Made by a program: the position numbers and the translations under genes. The notes beneath the pieces are model-generated. The model did no database searches. It was not told the origin of the DNA and saw only the letters and a program-made list of their open reading frames with translations. Below, in pieces: positions 24,665 through 33,689 of a DNA stretch of 64,000 nucleotides (positions are counted from its first letter, which is position 1; each line of letters starts with the position of its first letter). The DNA is from CAIVPM01 sp964477265 (GTDB taxonomy: Bacteria; Bacteroidota; Bacteroidia; Chitinophagales; Chitinophagaceae). Location: contig CAYZDJ010000004.1 in NCBI GenBank assembly GCA_964477265.1, positions 160,416 through 224,415 on the forward strand, given 5' to 3'.

Positions 24665-26077
24665 TTATTTTTTATTATATATTTCAACAAAAATCCCTGA
24701 TTTTTCAAACCGCTTCAGCAAAGTATAATTATTTAAAATTTGGGTATAGAGTTCGGGTTTTTGATTATAAATATTAGCAAAAAAAACATATTTGTTTCTC
24801 CCATCATAAGCAGCAAAGCATGTAGTATCACCATTTAGGTTTATTTCTTCATTGCTGTAAATATTTGGAAAAAAAGTACCAACCTCCTGATGATTAATTT
24901 TATTAGTTTGCAAATATTTAATTGCCTGATTGCGTAAGTCAAAATATGGTACACCTCGCAAGCTTGCGTCCCAGCCTTGTGCAAAACGCTGAGGATATTG
25001 CCAAAAATTCCCTGTTATAAGTATAATGATTAAAGACGTTATTAATATTTTTCTATAGCTAAAAAAGTTAAGTATAATATACACACACAATAGATGCAGT
25101 ATTAAAAAGGAAATTGTAAAATACCTGTGTCCAATTGTATTCGTTATTGCAAGGCTAACAATAACAATAATAACTGTAGATAAAAAAGAAATTGCAAAAA
25201 GTAGTTGAACTTTTGCATCTTGTTTAAGTGTTTTTTTTACATGCAATATTGAATAACCAATAAAAATTAATATAGCAATTCTTCCAAAGTCTGAAAACCT
25301 ATGTATGACAACAATAACATTAAAAGCAAACTCTTTTAAGTTAACAAAATGGGCCAAGTCTTTCCAAGGCGAATTTGGATGCATTAAAAAATAACCTTTA
25401 GCAGTTATTCGCCATATAATAAATACAATTGAAGGCATTGCAGCCAGAGCATAAGTTATAATATTTTCTTTTCTAAATATAAACAGTGGCTGCTTTTTGA
25501 TTTTTATGCAGTAAAAGAAATCAATTAAAAAAAATCCACCGCAAAGCATCATTCCTCTTATGCTGCATAATCCTAAAAGCATTAAAGCAACAGTTTTTAA
25601 AATGTATTTATCCTTGAAGAGTTGGTTTAAAGCCAATAAAAAGAAAAATATTTGTGGCACTTCCTGACCTATAAAAAATGTTTGTGCCAATATGGTAGGG
25701 TCGCAAAAAACAAAACTAACTGCTACTATTTGCTGCCACTTTTTTGTAAAAAAATAGCAAGAAAAATTATGCAACTGCCATATTAATCCAAATAAAAAAG
25801 GGAGCATTATTAAATGACTGGCAAATAAATTTTTTCCAAATAAACTCCATGTTACAGCAAGTATAAATGATATAAGAGGTGGGTGACCTGGATCAAAATT
25901 TTCGGGAAAGTTTAAGACAAATAAGTTATTCTCAAACATATAATGTCCCATCTTGGAGGCAAGTAATGTATTATCCCAAAAAAAGCCAATGTTTTTTGAC
26001 AGCAAAAAAATAATGCAACAAAACAGACTGATAAATACTGTTTTTTGCACATTTGTATTGTTTGTAACGGCTATCAT
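24665..26077 (-). CDS. GT39/ArnT-like membrane glycosyltransferase
   Basis: A 470-residue integral membrane protein with about 11-12 hydrophobic segments. The first periplasmic loop contains DNTLLASKMGHYMF and FDPGHPPLISFIL, the acidic-plus-HPP arrangement of GT-C glycosyltransferases of the PMT_2/ArnT type, which use lipid-linked sugars. A soluble C-terminal domain with DLRNQAIKYLQTNK follows the last membrane segment. The acceptor is unknown. It lies 41 bp downstream of mreD on the same strand and may belong to the mre transcript, but a functional link is not shown. It converges with paaC. Confidence 0.72.
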   Translation of the reverse strand: MIAVTNNTNVQKTVFISLFCCIIFLLSKNIGFFWDNTLLASKMGHYMFENNLFVLNFPENFDPGHPPLISFILAVTWSLFGKNLFASHLIMLPFLFGLIWQLHNFSCYFFTKKWQQIVAVSFVFCDPTILAQTFFIGQEVPQIFFFLLALNQLFKDKYILKTVALMLLGLCSIRGMMLCGGFFLIDFFYCIKIKKQPLFIFRKENIITYALAAMPSIVFIIWRITAKGYFLMHPNSPWKDLAHFVNLKEFAFNVIVVIHRFSDFGRIAILIFIGYSILHVKKTLKQDAKVQLLFAISFLSTVIIVIVSLAITNTIGHRYFTISFLILHLLCVYIILNFFSYRKILITSLIIILITGNFWQYPQRFAQGWDASLRGVPYFDLRNQAIKYLQTNKINHQEVGTFFPNIYSNEEINLNGDTTCFAAYDGRNKYVFFANIYNQKPELYTQILNNYTLLKRFEKSGIFVEIYNKK

Positions 26078-26118
26078 TTTACAGCTAATTTTTGAACTTG
26101 CAAATAGTTAAAAGCCTG

Positions 26119-26652
26119 TTATGCTGTATTGGTTCTGTATTTTGCTTTCCTAAAAAACAATAGTTCTGTAATAAAAATAAGTAGCAGGCTCATTAAAGTT
26201 GTGGCTACAACCTTGCCTATAAAATACATAAAGTTGCCAAACTTTAACCACTCAATAAAAACCAGATAAAAGTGGTGTATAAATGTTAGCAGCACAATAT
26301 AAAAACTATAAGGTCCCCAGCCCATGCTTTTAACACTTGGCTCAACAAAACTTTGCTCTGTTGATTCCTGGGCTATAAACAAGCTTAATAAAAATGGGCG
26401 TAAATATGCAATTAATGTACAAGGTGCAGCATGCAATCCTGGGTAGCCCAAAAAATAATCTAACGCCATTCCATAACTAAAACCTAATACCAGCAAAAAC
26501 CAACGATTGATAGAAAAAGGCAGCCACAGTATAAATAAAAAATACAGGTATGGCGTAATGTATTGATGCAATGGAGGTACTTTGCTAAGCACATACACCT
26601 GCACAATCAAAAACAAAACAAACCTGATAATATTTTTTAAAACGTTAGTCAC
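26119..26652 (-). CDS. mreD: Rod shape-determining protein MreD
   Basis: A 177-residue membrane protein with five or so hydrophobic segments, the normal size of MreD, which works with MreC, RodA and PBP2 in lateral wall growth. The GTG start overlaps the last codons of mreC by eight bases (GTGACTAA), a coupling common in this operon. Sequence marks are weak in MreD; identity rests on size, topology, the LFILWLPFSINRW and FLGYPGLHAAPCTLIAYLRP segments and on position after mreC. Confidence 0.85.
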   Translation of the reverse strand: MTNVLKNIIRFVLFLIVQVYVLSKVPPLHQYITPYLYFLFILWLPFSINRWFLLVLGFSYGMALDYFLGYPGLHAAPCTLIAYLRPFLLSLFIAQESTEQSFVEPSVKSMGWGPYSFYIVLLTFIHHFYLVFIEWLKFGNFMYFIGKVVATTLMSLLLIFITELLFFRKAKYRTNTA

Positions 26653-27520
26653 CTATAGATTTTAAATGATTTTTTACAGTGGTCGAATCCAGTTTATGCT
26701 GCTCTTCATAATAATGATTGGCAATAATATTTACATGCTGTATGGTATTGAAATTGGTAGCAGTTTTAACCTTTATGGTATAGTTATTTCCAACTGCATC
26801 AAGCTTAAATTCTGCAACTGTACCTATCATTAACAATGATGGAAATGATGGGGAATAATTGCTGGTAATAATGGTATCGCCTTTTTTTACATCAACAGCC
26901 TTGCTCACATTTTCCATAGTTAGGTAGCTAGGGTCTTTGCCATCCCAGCTTATGTTGGTAGCATATTGTTCTTTACCACGCTTAAACATAGCACTCACTT
27001 TACTGCTTCTGTTTAACAGGCTCATTACCATGCAGTAGTTATCACTTACACTCACAACCTTGCCTACAATACCAAGTGGCCCCACAACACCCATATCCTT
27101 TTGCACGCCTTGCCTTGCACCACGTTCCAGTTGAATAAAGTTATATTGCTGGGAAACATTATTGATAACAACACTAGCAGGCAAATAGGAATATTTTCTG
27201 TAGCGGTTAGAAGTGTCTTTAATCAGGGTATCAACAACAATTTTTATGGAACTGTCCGAAGCTATAAAGTTGGACCTTAGGCTATCTCTTAACCTTGCGT
27301 TTTCAATGGCAAGCTGCCTATTTACTTCATCAAGTTTAAAATAATTGTTAAACCTGCTGTATTGCGAATTTATTTTACCAGTTACTTCATTTGCTTTCAC
27401 CGAAAAAAAGGCTTCGTGCGTTTTACTGTATTTGCTTAACGTAATCACACACACAATTTGCAGTATTACAAATGTAATAAGGTTAAGGTATTGTCGTATG
27501 AAAAGGAAAATGTTACGCAC
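26645..27520 (-). CDS. mreC: Cell shape protein MreC
   Basis: Periplasmic scaffold of the elongasome with one N-terminal membrane helix, a coiled coil (about residues 45-90) and two beta domains containing RGARQGVQKDMGVVGPLGIVGKV and the later IGTVAEF. I place the start at the GTG at 27520, giving VRNIFLFIRQY, which matches the conserved MRNI-type opening of Bacteroidota MreC. A longer frame from a TTG at 27589 would add residues translated from repeat DNA (SLTNNLQLTTNNY) and is unlikely. The gap to mreB is then 88 bp and consists of TAACAATTAACCACTAA-like repeats. The C-terminus overlaps mreD. Confidence 0.88.
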   Translation of the reverse strand: MRNIFLFIRQYLNLITFVILQIVCVITLSKYSKTHEAFFSVKANEVTGKINSQYSRFNNYFKLDEVNRQLAIENARLRDSLRSNFIASDSSIKIVVDTLIKDTSNRYRKYSYLPASVVINNVSQQYNFIQLERGARQGVQKDMGVVGPLGIVGKVVSVSDNYCMVMSLLNRSSKVSAMFKRGKEQYATNISWDGKDPSYLTMENVSKAVDVKKGDTIITSNYSPSFPSLLMIGTVAEFKLDAVGNNYTIKVKTATNFNTIQHVNIIANHYYEEQHKLDSTTVKNHLKSIGD

Positions 27521-27608
27521 TGTGTAATTGTTAGTTGTCAGTTGTAAATTATTAGTTAAGCTATTTTCTATAAAACTAACCACTAACAATTAACCACTAA
27601 CAATTAAG
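27521..27608. repeat. Short tandem repeats between mreB and mreC
   Basis: Units like ACTAACAATTAACC and TTGTTAGTTGTCAGTTG recur over about 80 bp. The region is open in the mreC frame but has the look of intergenic repeat DNA. Confidence 0.55.
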
Positions 27609-28634
27609 TTATCTCATAATAAACGGATAATGCTGATAATTTTTTAAAGCCAATCCTGTACCACGCACAACGCTCTTTAATGGATCGTCGGCTACATGAA
27701 CAGGCAATTTAATTTTTGCACTCAATCTTTTATCTAAACCACGCAACAATGCACCACCACCTGTTAAGTACAAGCCACGCCTGTAAATATCTGCAGCCAA
27801 TTCTGGTGGTGTGGTTTCTAATGCTTTTAAAATAGCTTCCTCAATTTTAAATATAGATTTATCCAAAGCTTCTGCAACTTCCTGATAAGTAATCATAATT
27901 TGTTTAGGAATACCAGTAACCAAATCTCTACCATTTACTGGCATTTCATCTGGTGGATTATCCAAATCTTTCATTGCAGAACCAACGTGTATTTTAATTT
28001 GTTCAGCAGTTCTTTCTCCAATTAACAAACTATGGTAGCGACGAAGAGCTTCCATAATATCCATTGTAAATTCATCACCTGCAATTCTTATACTTTGGTC
28101 GCACACAATACCAGCCAATGCAATTACTGTAATACCTGTTGTACCACCACCAATATCAATAATCATATTACCAACAGGCTCCTCCACATCAATACCAATA
28201 CCCAAAGCAGCAGCCATTGGCTCATGAATCATATATACTTCTTTTGCACCTGCTTGCTCAGCACTATCACGCACAGCACGTTTTTCAACTTCAGTAATTG
28301 ATGATGGAATGCAAATAACCATTCTCCAGCTTGGTGGAATTAATGGTTTTTTAGGGTAAATCATTTTTATCATTTCCCTAATCATAATTTCAGCAGCGTT
28401 GAAATCTGCAATTACACCATCTTTTAATGGTCGAACAGTTCTTATGCTTTCGTGGGTTTTTTCGTGCATTAATAATGCTTTTTTGCCCACGGCTAAAACC
28501 TCTTTTAAATTATTTCTATTTAAAGCCACAATGCTTGGCTCATTCACAACTATCTCGTCTCCATGAATTATAAGTGTATTGGCTGTACCCAAGTCCATTG
28601 CAATTTCCTGGGTAAAAAAACTAAACATTCCCAT
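27609..28634 (-). CDS. mreB: Rod shape-determining protein MreB
   Basis: Actin-like ATPase that guides lateral cell-wall synthesis. At 341 residues it shows all expected motifs: AMDLGTANTLI (phosphate 1, residues 12-22), MIDIGGGTTGITVIAL-type phosphate 2 and LTGGGALLRGLD near the C-terminus. The start ATG at 28634 has a clear AAAGGAGA ribosome site about ten bases upstream, rare in this window and consistent with high expression. It leads an mreBCD operon that reaches the GT39-like gene. The divergent RND gene starts 172 bp away. Confidence 0.97.
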   Translation of the reverse strand: MGMFSFFTQEIAMDLGTANTLIIHGDEIVVNEPSIVALNRNNLKEVLAVGKKALLMHEKTHESIRTVRPLKDGVIADFNAAEIMIREMIKMIYPKKPLIPPSWRMVICIPSSITEVEKRAVRDSAEQAGAKEVYMIHEPMAAALGIGIDVEEPVGNMIIDIGGGTTGITVIALAGIVCDQSIRIAGDEFTMDIMEALRRYHSLLIGERTAEQIKIHVGSAMKDLDNPPDEMPVNGRDLVTGIPKQIMITYQEVAEALDKSIFKIEEAILKALETTPPELAADIYRRGLYLTGGGALLRGLDKRLSAKIKLPVHVADDPLKSVVRGTGLALKNYQHYPFIMR

Positions 28635-28750
28635 AGCGGTAATCTCCTTTTTTTATAGGGGTTAGCAAAAGTGAATGAATTAAATGGAATTATCAAAAGC
28701 AATATGCGTTTTTGAAAAATATTTTTCTTAATAATTTCCCAATTAATAGG

Positions 28751-28786
28751 TTTTGATGCTATAAAATTTCATTACTCTTTTCTTTG
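28751..28786 (+). promoter_or_regulatory. Candidate promoter of the RND gene
   Basis: TTTTG at 28751-28755 and TTTCTTTG at 28779-28786 resemble the -33 and -7 boxes of Bacteroidota promoters with 23 bp between them. The leader would be about 20 bases. Confidence 0.4.
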
Positions 28787-28806
28787 CAGCAAAGCAATCA
28801 AAAACT

Positions 28807-31128
28807 ATGTGGTACACACTTGGTAAAAAAATATTACAATATAAAGTTCCTGCATTAATAATACTGCTTGCTATAACTGCTTTTATGGCTTGGCAAACTA
28901 CCAAAATTGAGCTGAGCTACGACACAAATAAAGCAGTACCAGAAGACAATGAAAAATTTGCAGAGTACAAGCAATTTTTAAAGCAATTTGGTGCCGATAA
29001 CAATTTGGTTGTTATTGGTATTGAAAGCAAGGATTTTTTTAAGGAACCAATTTTTAATAAAGTATATCAGTTGCACAAGCATCTGGAACATATTCCTGCG
29101 GTTAAAAGTGTAATGAGTATTCCAGAAGTTGTGACACTTGTAAAAGACACAATAAAAAATAAATTTATATCGCAAAAGGTTTTCTCAACTTATCCTTCAC
29201 AGGTAGCTTTAGACAGCGAAGTTGCTGTCTTTAAATCTTTACCTATTTATAAATCACTTCTATATAATCCAGAAAAAGATTGTTACTTGATTGCTGTTAC
29301 TGTTAATAAAGATACAGCAATGAGCAAACGAAGAATAAACCTGATAAAAGAAATACAAGCAGTAATTGACATATTTGAAAGAGAAGCAAAAACTAAAACG
29401 TATGTTAGTGGTTTGCCATATATAAGAACAGTAATTGCAGAGAGAATTAAACACGAAATGAATTTCTTTTTAATTGGTTCATTGGCGTTGTCTGCATTGG
29501 TTTTGTTATTATTTTTTAGAAGTATTAGTGCAATGTTTATGAGCCTTGCAGTGGTTGCTATGGGTGTGTTGTGGAGTTTTGGAACAATGGTTTTGCTCGG
29601 CTATAAAATCACTTTGCTTACAGCATTAATTCCACCATTGGTTGTGGTTATTGGCGTTCCTAATTGCATTTACTTTTTAAATAAATACCACACAGTTTAT
29701 AAAGAAAGTAATGACAAGCAATTTGCCTTGCACACAATGATTGGCAGAATGGGCGTGGTTACACTTTTTTGCAACATAGCTGCAGCTATTGGTTTTGCTG
29801 TGTTTGCACTTACTAAAAGTGGTTTGCTTAAAGAGTTTGGTATTGTAAGTGGAATAAATATTATGGCTCTGTTTTTTATTTCATTGTTTTTTATTCCAGC
29901 TGTGTTGAGTTATATGAAAGCACCAACACCAAAGCAAATGCAATATCTAAACAGCAAGCTGCTTGAGAAGGTTTTGGTTAAAATTGAACGCTGGGCTTTG
30001 CATCATAAAAAATGGGTTTATGCAGTATCAGTAATAGTTACAGCCATTGCTATAACAGGTATTTTTAAATTAAAAAAAGAAGGTTTTATTGTTGATGATT
30101 TACCAAAAAAAGATGTTATCTATACAGATTTGAAATGGTTTGAAAATAATTTTAATGGCATTATGCCACTTGAAGTTGTGGTTGATAGCAAGAAGAAAAA
30201 AGGCTTGCAACGCAGTATGCAACCTATTGAAAACATCGAAACATTTTGCAATTACATTGACAGCAATCCCAATACTGCCAAGCCTTTGAGCTTTGTTGAT
30301 GGATTAAAGTTTTCTCGCCAGGCTTATTATGATGGCGATAGTAACAGTTTTACAATTCCAAATGGCTTGGGCGAAATGGCGTTGATGAGTGATTATATGC
30401 AACCAGATTCTGCAACTGCCAATCAAAGTAAAAAAGGCATTGGCAGCTTGATGAATAACTTTATTGACAGTAACAGGCAACTGGCACGCATAAGCATTAA
30501 TATGAAAGATATTGGCAGCAAGCAACTGCCTTTGCTAATTAAAGATTTTGAAAAAAGAAGCAATGAAATATTTGATTCATCAAAATATAAAATATCGTTT
30601 ACAGGCAGTAGTGTCACATTTTTAGAAGGCACAAGTTTTATTATTAATGGCTTAAAGGAAAGTATCATTTATGCATTTTTATTAATTGCCATTTGTATGT
30701 TATACTTGTTTAAAAGTGGCAGGGTTTTATTGTGTTCTTTAGTGCCAAATATTCTTCCATTAATCATTACAGCAGGTGTTATGGGCTGGTGTGGTATTGC
30801 TTTAAAACCTAGTACAGTATTGGTTTTTAGCGTTGCTTTAGGAATTGTGATTGATGTTACTATTCGATTTTTGGTGAATTATAAACAAGAGTTACCACAC
30901 TATAATAACAATGTGCAATCAACATTAGTGCAAACAATAAAACATACTGGTATAAGCATTATTTATACATCGCTGGTTTTAATTACAGGCTTCATTATTT
31001 TTTGCTTTAGTAGTTTTGGTGGCACACAGGCATTAGGTTGGTTAACAAGCTTAACATTGGTTGTTGGTACAGTAACAAACTTGGTATTGCTACCAGTATT
31101 AATGTTGGGTATTATGAAAAAGAAATAA
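28807..31128 (+). CDS. RND superfamily (MMPL/SSD-type) transporter
   Basis: A 773-residue membrane protein with two copies of the fold: one membrane helix, a large periplasmic domain, then a cluster of five helices. The clusters are at about residues 215-370 and 620-770, the first with the acidic/Gly-rich pattern of sterol-sensing-like RND domains. It is shorter than AcrB-type pumps (about 1,040) and matches the MMPL-type subgroup often linked to lipid or hopanoid export. No adaptor or outer-membrane channel is adjacent. The cargo is unknown; export of a hydrophobic molecule is the most likely role by family. Confidence 0.85.
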   Translation: MWYTLGKKILQYKVPALIILLAITAFMAWQTTKIELSYDTNKAVPEDNEKFAEYKQFLKQFGADNNLVVIGIESKDFFKEPIFNKVYQLHKHLEHIPAVKSVMSIPEVVTLVKDTIKNKFISQKVFSTYPSQVALDSEVAVFKSLPIYKSLLYNPEKDCYLIAVTVNKDTAMSKRRINLIKEIQAVIDIFEREAKTKTYVSGLPYIRTVIAERIKHEMNFFLIGSLALSALVLLLFFRSISAMFMSLAVVAMGVLWSFGTMVLLGYKITLLTALIPPLVVVIGVPNCIYFLNKYHTVYKESNDKQFALHTMIGRMGVVTLFCNIAAAIGFAVFALTKSGLLKEFGIVSGINIMALFFISLFFIPAVLSYMKAPTPKQMQYLNSKLLEKVLVKIERWALHHKKWVYAVSVIVTAIAITGIFKLKKEGFIVDDLPKKDVIYTDLKWFENNFNGIMPLEVVVDSKKKKGLQRSMQPIENIETFCNYIDSNPNTAKPLSFVDGLKFSRQAYYDGDSNSFTIPNGLGEMALMSDYMQPDSATANQSKKGIGSLMNNFIDSNRQLARISINMKDIGSKQLPLLIKDFEKRSNEIFDSSKYKISFTGSSVTFLEGTSFIINGLKESIIYAFLLIAICMLYLFKSGRVLLCSLVPNILPLIITAGVMGWCGIALKPSTVLVFSVALGIVIDVTIRFLVNYKQELPHYNNNVQSTLVQTIKHTGISIIYTSLVLITGFIIFCFSSFGGTQALGWLTSLTLVVGTVTNLVLLPVLMLGIMKKK

Positions 31129-31156
31129 ATTTGTTAAAACGTTTAAAATATATTTT

Positions 31157-31384
31157 ATGTTGGCACATAATAAACTAAACAATTTGCAGCTTAATATGCT
31201 TAAGAGTTTTCAATATATTGACAGCAAAGAAAAATTGCAGGAAATAGATTCACTTATTAATTTTTACTTAGAGAAAAAACTTGATGAGGCAATTGAAAAA
31301 GAAGAAGCAAAAAGAAGTTATACAGCAGAAATTTATAATGAATGGCTTTTAACAAAATCTGAAAAAAATAAAACTAAACTTTAA
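31157..31384 (+). CDS. Putative antitoxin of a PIN toxin pair
   Basis: A 75-residue acidic helical protein (EKLQEIDSLINFYLEKKLDEAIEKEEAKRSY) lying directly upstream of a PIN-domain gene, with TAATG overlap of stop and start. Size, charge and coupling fit an antitoxin that covers the PIN active site. No DNA-binding domain is evident in the first 20 residues. The family is not recognised by name; the call depends on its partner. It follows the RND gene by 28 bp. Confidence 0.6.
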   Translation: MLAHNKLNNLQLNMLKSFQYIDSKEKLQEIDSLINFYLEKKLDEAIEKEEAKRSYTAEIYNEWLLTKSEKNKTKL

Positions 31385-31791
31385 TGCAAGTTGTTTTAGA
31401 TACAAATTGTTTCGTAAGCTGTATTGGAAAAAAATCACCTTACCGAAATGTATTTGATGCTTTCTTAAATCAACAATATTTACTTTCTATTTCAACAGAA
31501 ATTTTATTAGAGTACGAAGAAGTTTTTTTAAATAAGTGGGGAATTGAAGTAACTAATAATTTACTTGCAAGATTATTGAGGGCTACTAACATTACTTTTA
31601 GTGAGGTTTATTTTGACTTTAATTTGAGTGTTGATGCCGATGATAATAAATTCATCAATGCTTATGTTGCAACAAATGCAGATTATCTTGTAACAAATGA
31701 TTCTCACATTTTGTCTTTAAAAAACAATCCTTTTCCTACCCTGAATATTTTAACCTTGCAGGAATTTAGCACACTAATAAATAATCAATGA
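31384..31791 (+). CDS. PIN-domain toxin (COG1569-like)
   Basis: A 135-residue PIN nuclease-like protein. Acidic residues expected at the metal site are visible: Asp6 in VVLDTNCFV, Glu43-Glu45 in LLEYEEVF, Asp86-Asp88 in DADDNKF and Asp105 or Asp109 in YLVTNDSHI. The family contains RNases acting as toxins in toxin-antitoxin pairs. It overlaps the upstream antitoxin candidate by one base and the downstream epimerase by four bases (ATGA), so all three are likely co-translated. All key residues are present, so the toxin is probably intact. Confidence 0.8.
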   Translation: MQVVLDTNCFVSCIGKKSPYRNVFDAFLNQQYLLSISTEILLEYEEVFLNKWGIEVTNNLLARLLRATNITFSEVYFDFNLSVDADDNKFINAYVATNADYLVTNDSHILSLKNNPFPTLNILTLQEFSTLINNQ

Positions 31792-32762
31792 TTTTAATAA
31801 CAGGTGCAACAGGTTTGGTGGGCTCTCATTTGCTTAAAGAATTATCTAAAAATAATGCTTCGGTAATTGCATTATACAATAAAACAAAACCTGGTGCAAA
31901 TATTGAAAAGCTTGCTACCTGGAAGCAAGTTGATATACTTGATATTGTTGCATTGGAAGATGTGATGCAAGACATAAAACAAGTGTATCACTGTGCTGCA
32001 ATGGTTTCTTTTAATGCAAAAGATAAAAACCAAATTCATCATTTAAATATTGAAGGAACAAAAAATGTCGTTAATGCTTGTTTAAATAATGGAATTGAAA
32101 AGCTGGTACACGTAAGCAGTGTTGCAACTTTAGATAGATTTAATAAAGGTGAATTGATTACTGAAAAAATGAATGGCAACAACAGTAATGAAAATAGTGA
32201 GTATGCCAAAAGTAAATTGGCTAGTGAAATGGAAGTCTGGCGTGCCATTGGCGAAGGTTTGAATGCAGTAATTGTAAATCCATCAATTATACTTGGTGCA
32301 GCAAATTGGGATAATAGCTCAACTGCAATTTTCAAAAATTGTTACAACGAATTTCCCTGGTACACCAATGGTAGCAATGGTTTTGTTGATGTGCAAGATG
32401 TTGTAAAAGCTATGATTGCTTTAATGAGCAGCGATATAACTAATGAAAGATTTATATTAAATGGATGGAACTTATCTTATAAAGAACTGTTTGATGCTAT
32501 TGCAAAACAATTCAATAAAAAACAACCAACAAAATTGGCAACGCCCTTTTTAGCATCAATAGCCTGGCGTGTAGAAAAAGTAAAAAGTTTATTTACTGGT
32601 AAAAACCCTTTGCTTACAAAAGAAACAGCAGCATCTGCTCAAAAAAATATTGCTTACAATAATTCTAAATTAATAAAAGCCTTACCTGGCTTTACATTTA
32701 ATACTTTTGAAAATACTGTTCAACGCGTTTGTGATGAATTGAAACTGAAATATAATCTCTGA
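31788..32762 (+). CDS. NAD-dependent epimerase/dehydratase (extended SDR)
   Basis: A 324-residue extended short-chain dehydrogenase with the Rossmann motif TGATGLVGSHL (residues 5-15), VDILD, CAAMVSF and the active-site pair YAKSK (about 139-143), plus Ser at HVSSVATL. The N-terminus starts directly at the first beta strand, normal for the family. It resembles the dihydroflavonol-reductase-like group in Bacteroidota. Substrate unknown. The start overlaps the PIN toxin gene by four bases, an unexpected neighbour that suggests the toxin-antitoxin pair was inserted upstream of it. Confidence 0.82.
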   Translation: MILITGATGLVGSHLLKELSKNNASVIALYNKTKPGANIEKLATWKQVDILDIVALEDVMQDIKQVYHCAAMVSFNAKDKNQIHHLNIEGTKNVVNACLNNGIEKLVHVSSVATLDRFNKGELITEKMNGNNSNENSEYAKSKLASEMEVWRAIGEGLNAVIVNPSIILGAANWDNSSTAIFKNCYNEFPWYTNGSNGFVDVQDVVKAMIALMSSDITNERFILNGWNLSYKELFDAIAKQFNKKQPTKLATPFLASIAWRVEKVKSLFTGKNPLLTKETAASAQKNIAYNNSKLIKALPGFTFNTFENTVQRVCDELKLKYNL

Positions 32763-32805
32763 TTACTAAGCTTCAAACCCTACTTTTACAATTATAACAT
32801 ACTTT

Positions 32806-33681
32806 ATGCTTTATTCAATGACAGGCTATGGAAGAGCCGAAAAAACCATAGGCGATAATGTTTTTATTGTAGAAATAAAATCTTTAAATGGAAAGCAATT
32901 TGATTTAAGAATGCTAACACCCAGCATTTTAAAACCCTATGAAATTGAAATAAGAAACCTTATTAATGAAGGCTTGGAGCGTGGTAGCGTTGAATGTTTT
33001 TTTACCATAAAATATAATGGTGCAGCCAAGCCTGTAACAGTAAATACAGAGCTGCTTAAGGCATATTACAGTAGTATAAAAAATGTTGCTGCAGAGCTTG
33101 AGGCTAATGACGATAATTTATTGTCAGCTATACTAAGGTTGCCAGATGTGGTTACAAATAATACAAATTCTTTAACAGAAGATGAATGGAATCAATTTCA
33201 GTTATTAGTCAGGGAATCTGTCGAAAATTTGAACAAGCACAGGCAAAATGAAGGAATATCGCTTGAAAGTGATTTGCTTAAACGTATTGATAATATTGAA
33301 CTTCACGAGATTGAAATTAAAAAGCTTGAGCCTAACAGAAGAGTTAAGATAAAAGAGAATTTGCAAAAGCTTATTGCCGAAAATGTGAGTGCTGAAAATG
33401 TAGATGCAAACAGGTTAGAGCAGGAATTAATTTACTATATTGAAAAAATTGACATCAGCGAAGAGCAGGTAAGATTGGCAAATCATATTAATTATTTTAG
33501 AGAAATACTTAAGAATAAAGACAAATCAAAAGGGAAAAAATTGGGTTTTGTTTTACAGGAATTTGGAAGGGAAATTAATACTACAGGCAGCAAAGCTTAT
33601 GATGCAGAGATTCAAAAACACGTGGTTTTAATGAAAGATGAATTGGAAAAAATGAAGGAACAGGTGTTAAATGCGTTATAA
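32806..33681 (+). CDS. YicC family endoribonuclease
   Basis: A 291-residue protein beginning MLYSMTGYGRAE and ending with GREINTTGSKAYDAEIQKHVVLMKDELEKMKEQVLN, the two conserved ends of the YicC/YloC family. Members cut RNA and influence stationary-phase survival in other bacteria. The middle contains the usual N-terminal domain (about 1-155) and the DUF1732 C-terminal helices (about 205-291). The next gene follows eight bases later, so the two are likely in one transcript. In many genomes gmk follows yicC; here it does not. Confidence 0.9.
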   Translation: MLYSMTGYGRAEKTIGDNVFIVEIKSLNGKQFDLRMLTPSILKPYEIEIRNLINEGLERGSVECFFTIKYNGAAKPVTVNTELLKAYYSSIKNVAAELEANDDNLLSAILRLPDVVTNNTNSLTEDEWNQFQLLVRESVENLNKHRQNEGISLESDLLKRIDNIELHEIEIKKLEPNRRVKIKENLQKLIAENVSAENVDANRLEQELIYYIEKIDISEEQVRLANHINYFREILKNKDKSKGKKLGFVLQEFGREINTTGSKAYDAEIQKHVVLMKDELEKMKEQVLNAL

Positions 33682-33689
33682 ATTTTGCA

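Noticed and set aside
27521..27589. TTG start for mreC at 27589
   Set aside because: It would put repeat-encoded residues before the conserved RNIFLFIRQY opening; the GTG at 27520 fits better.
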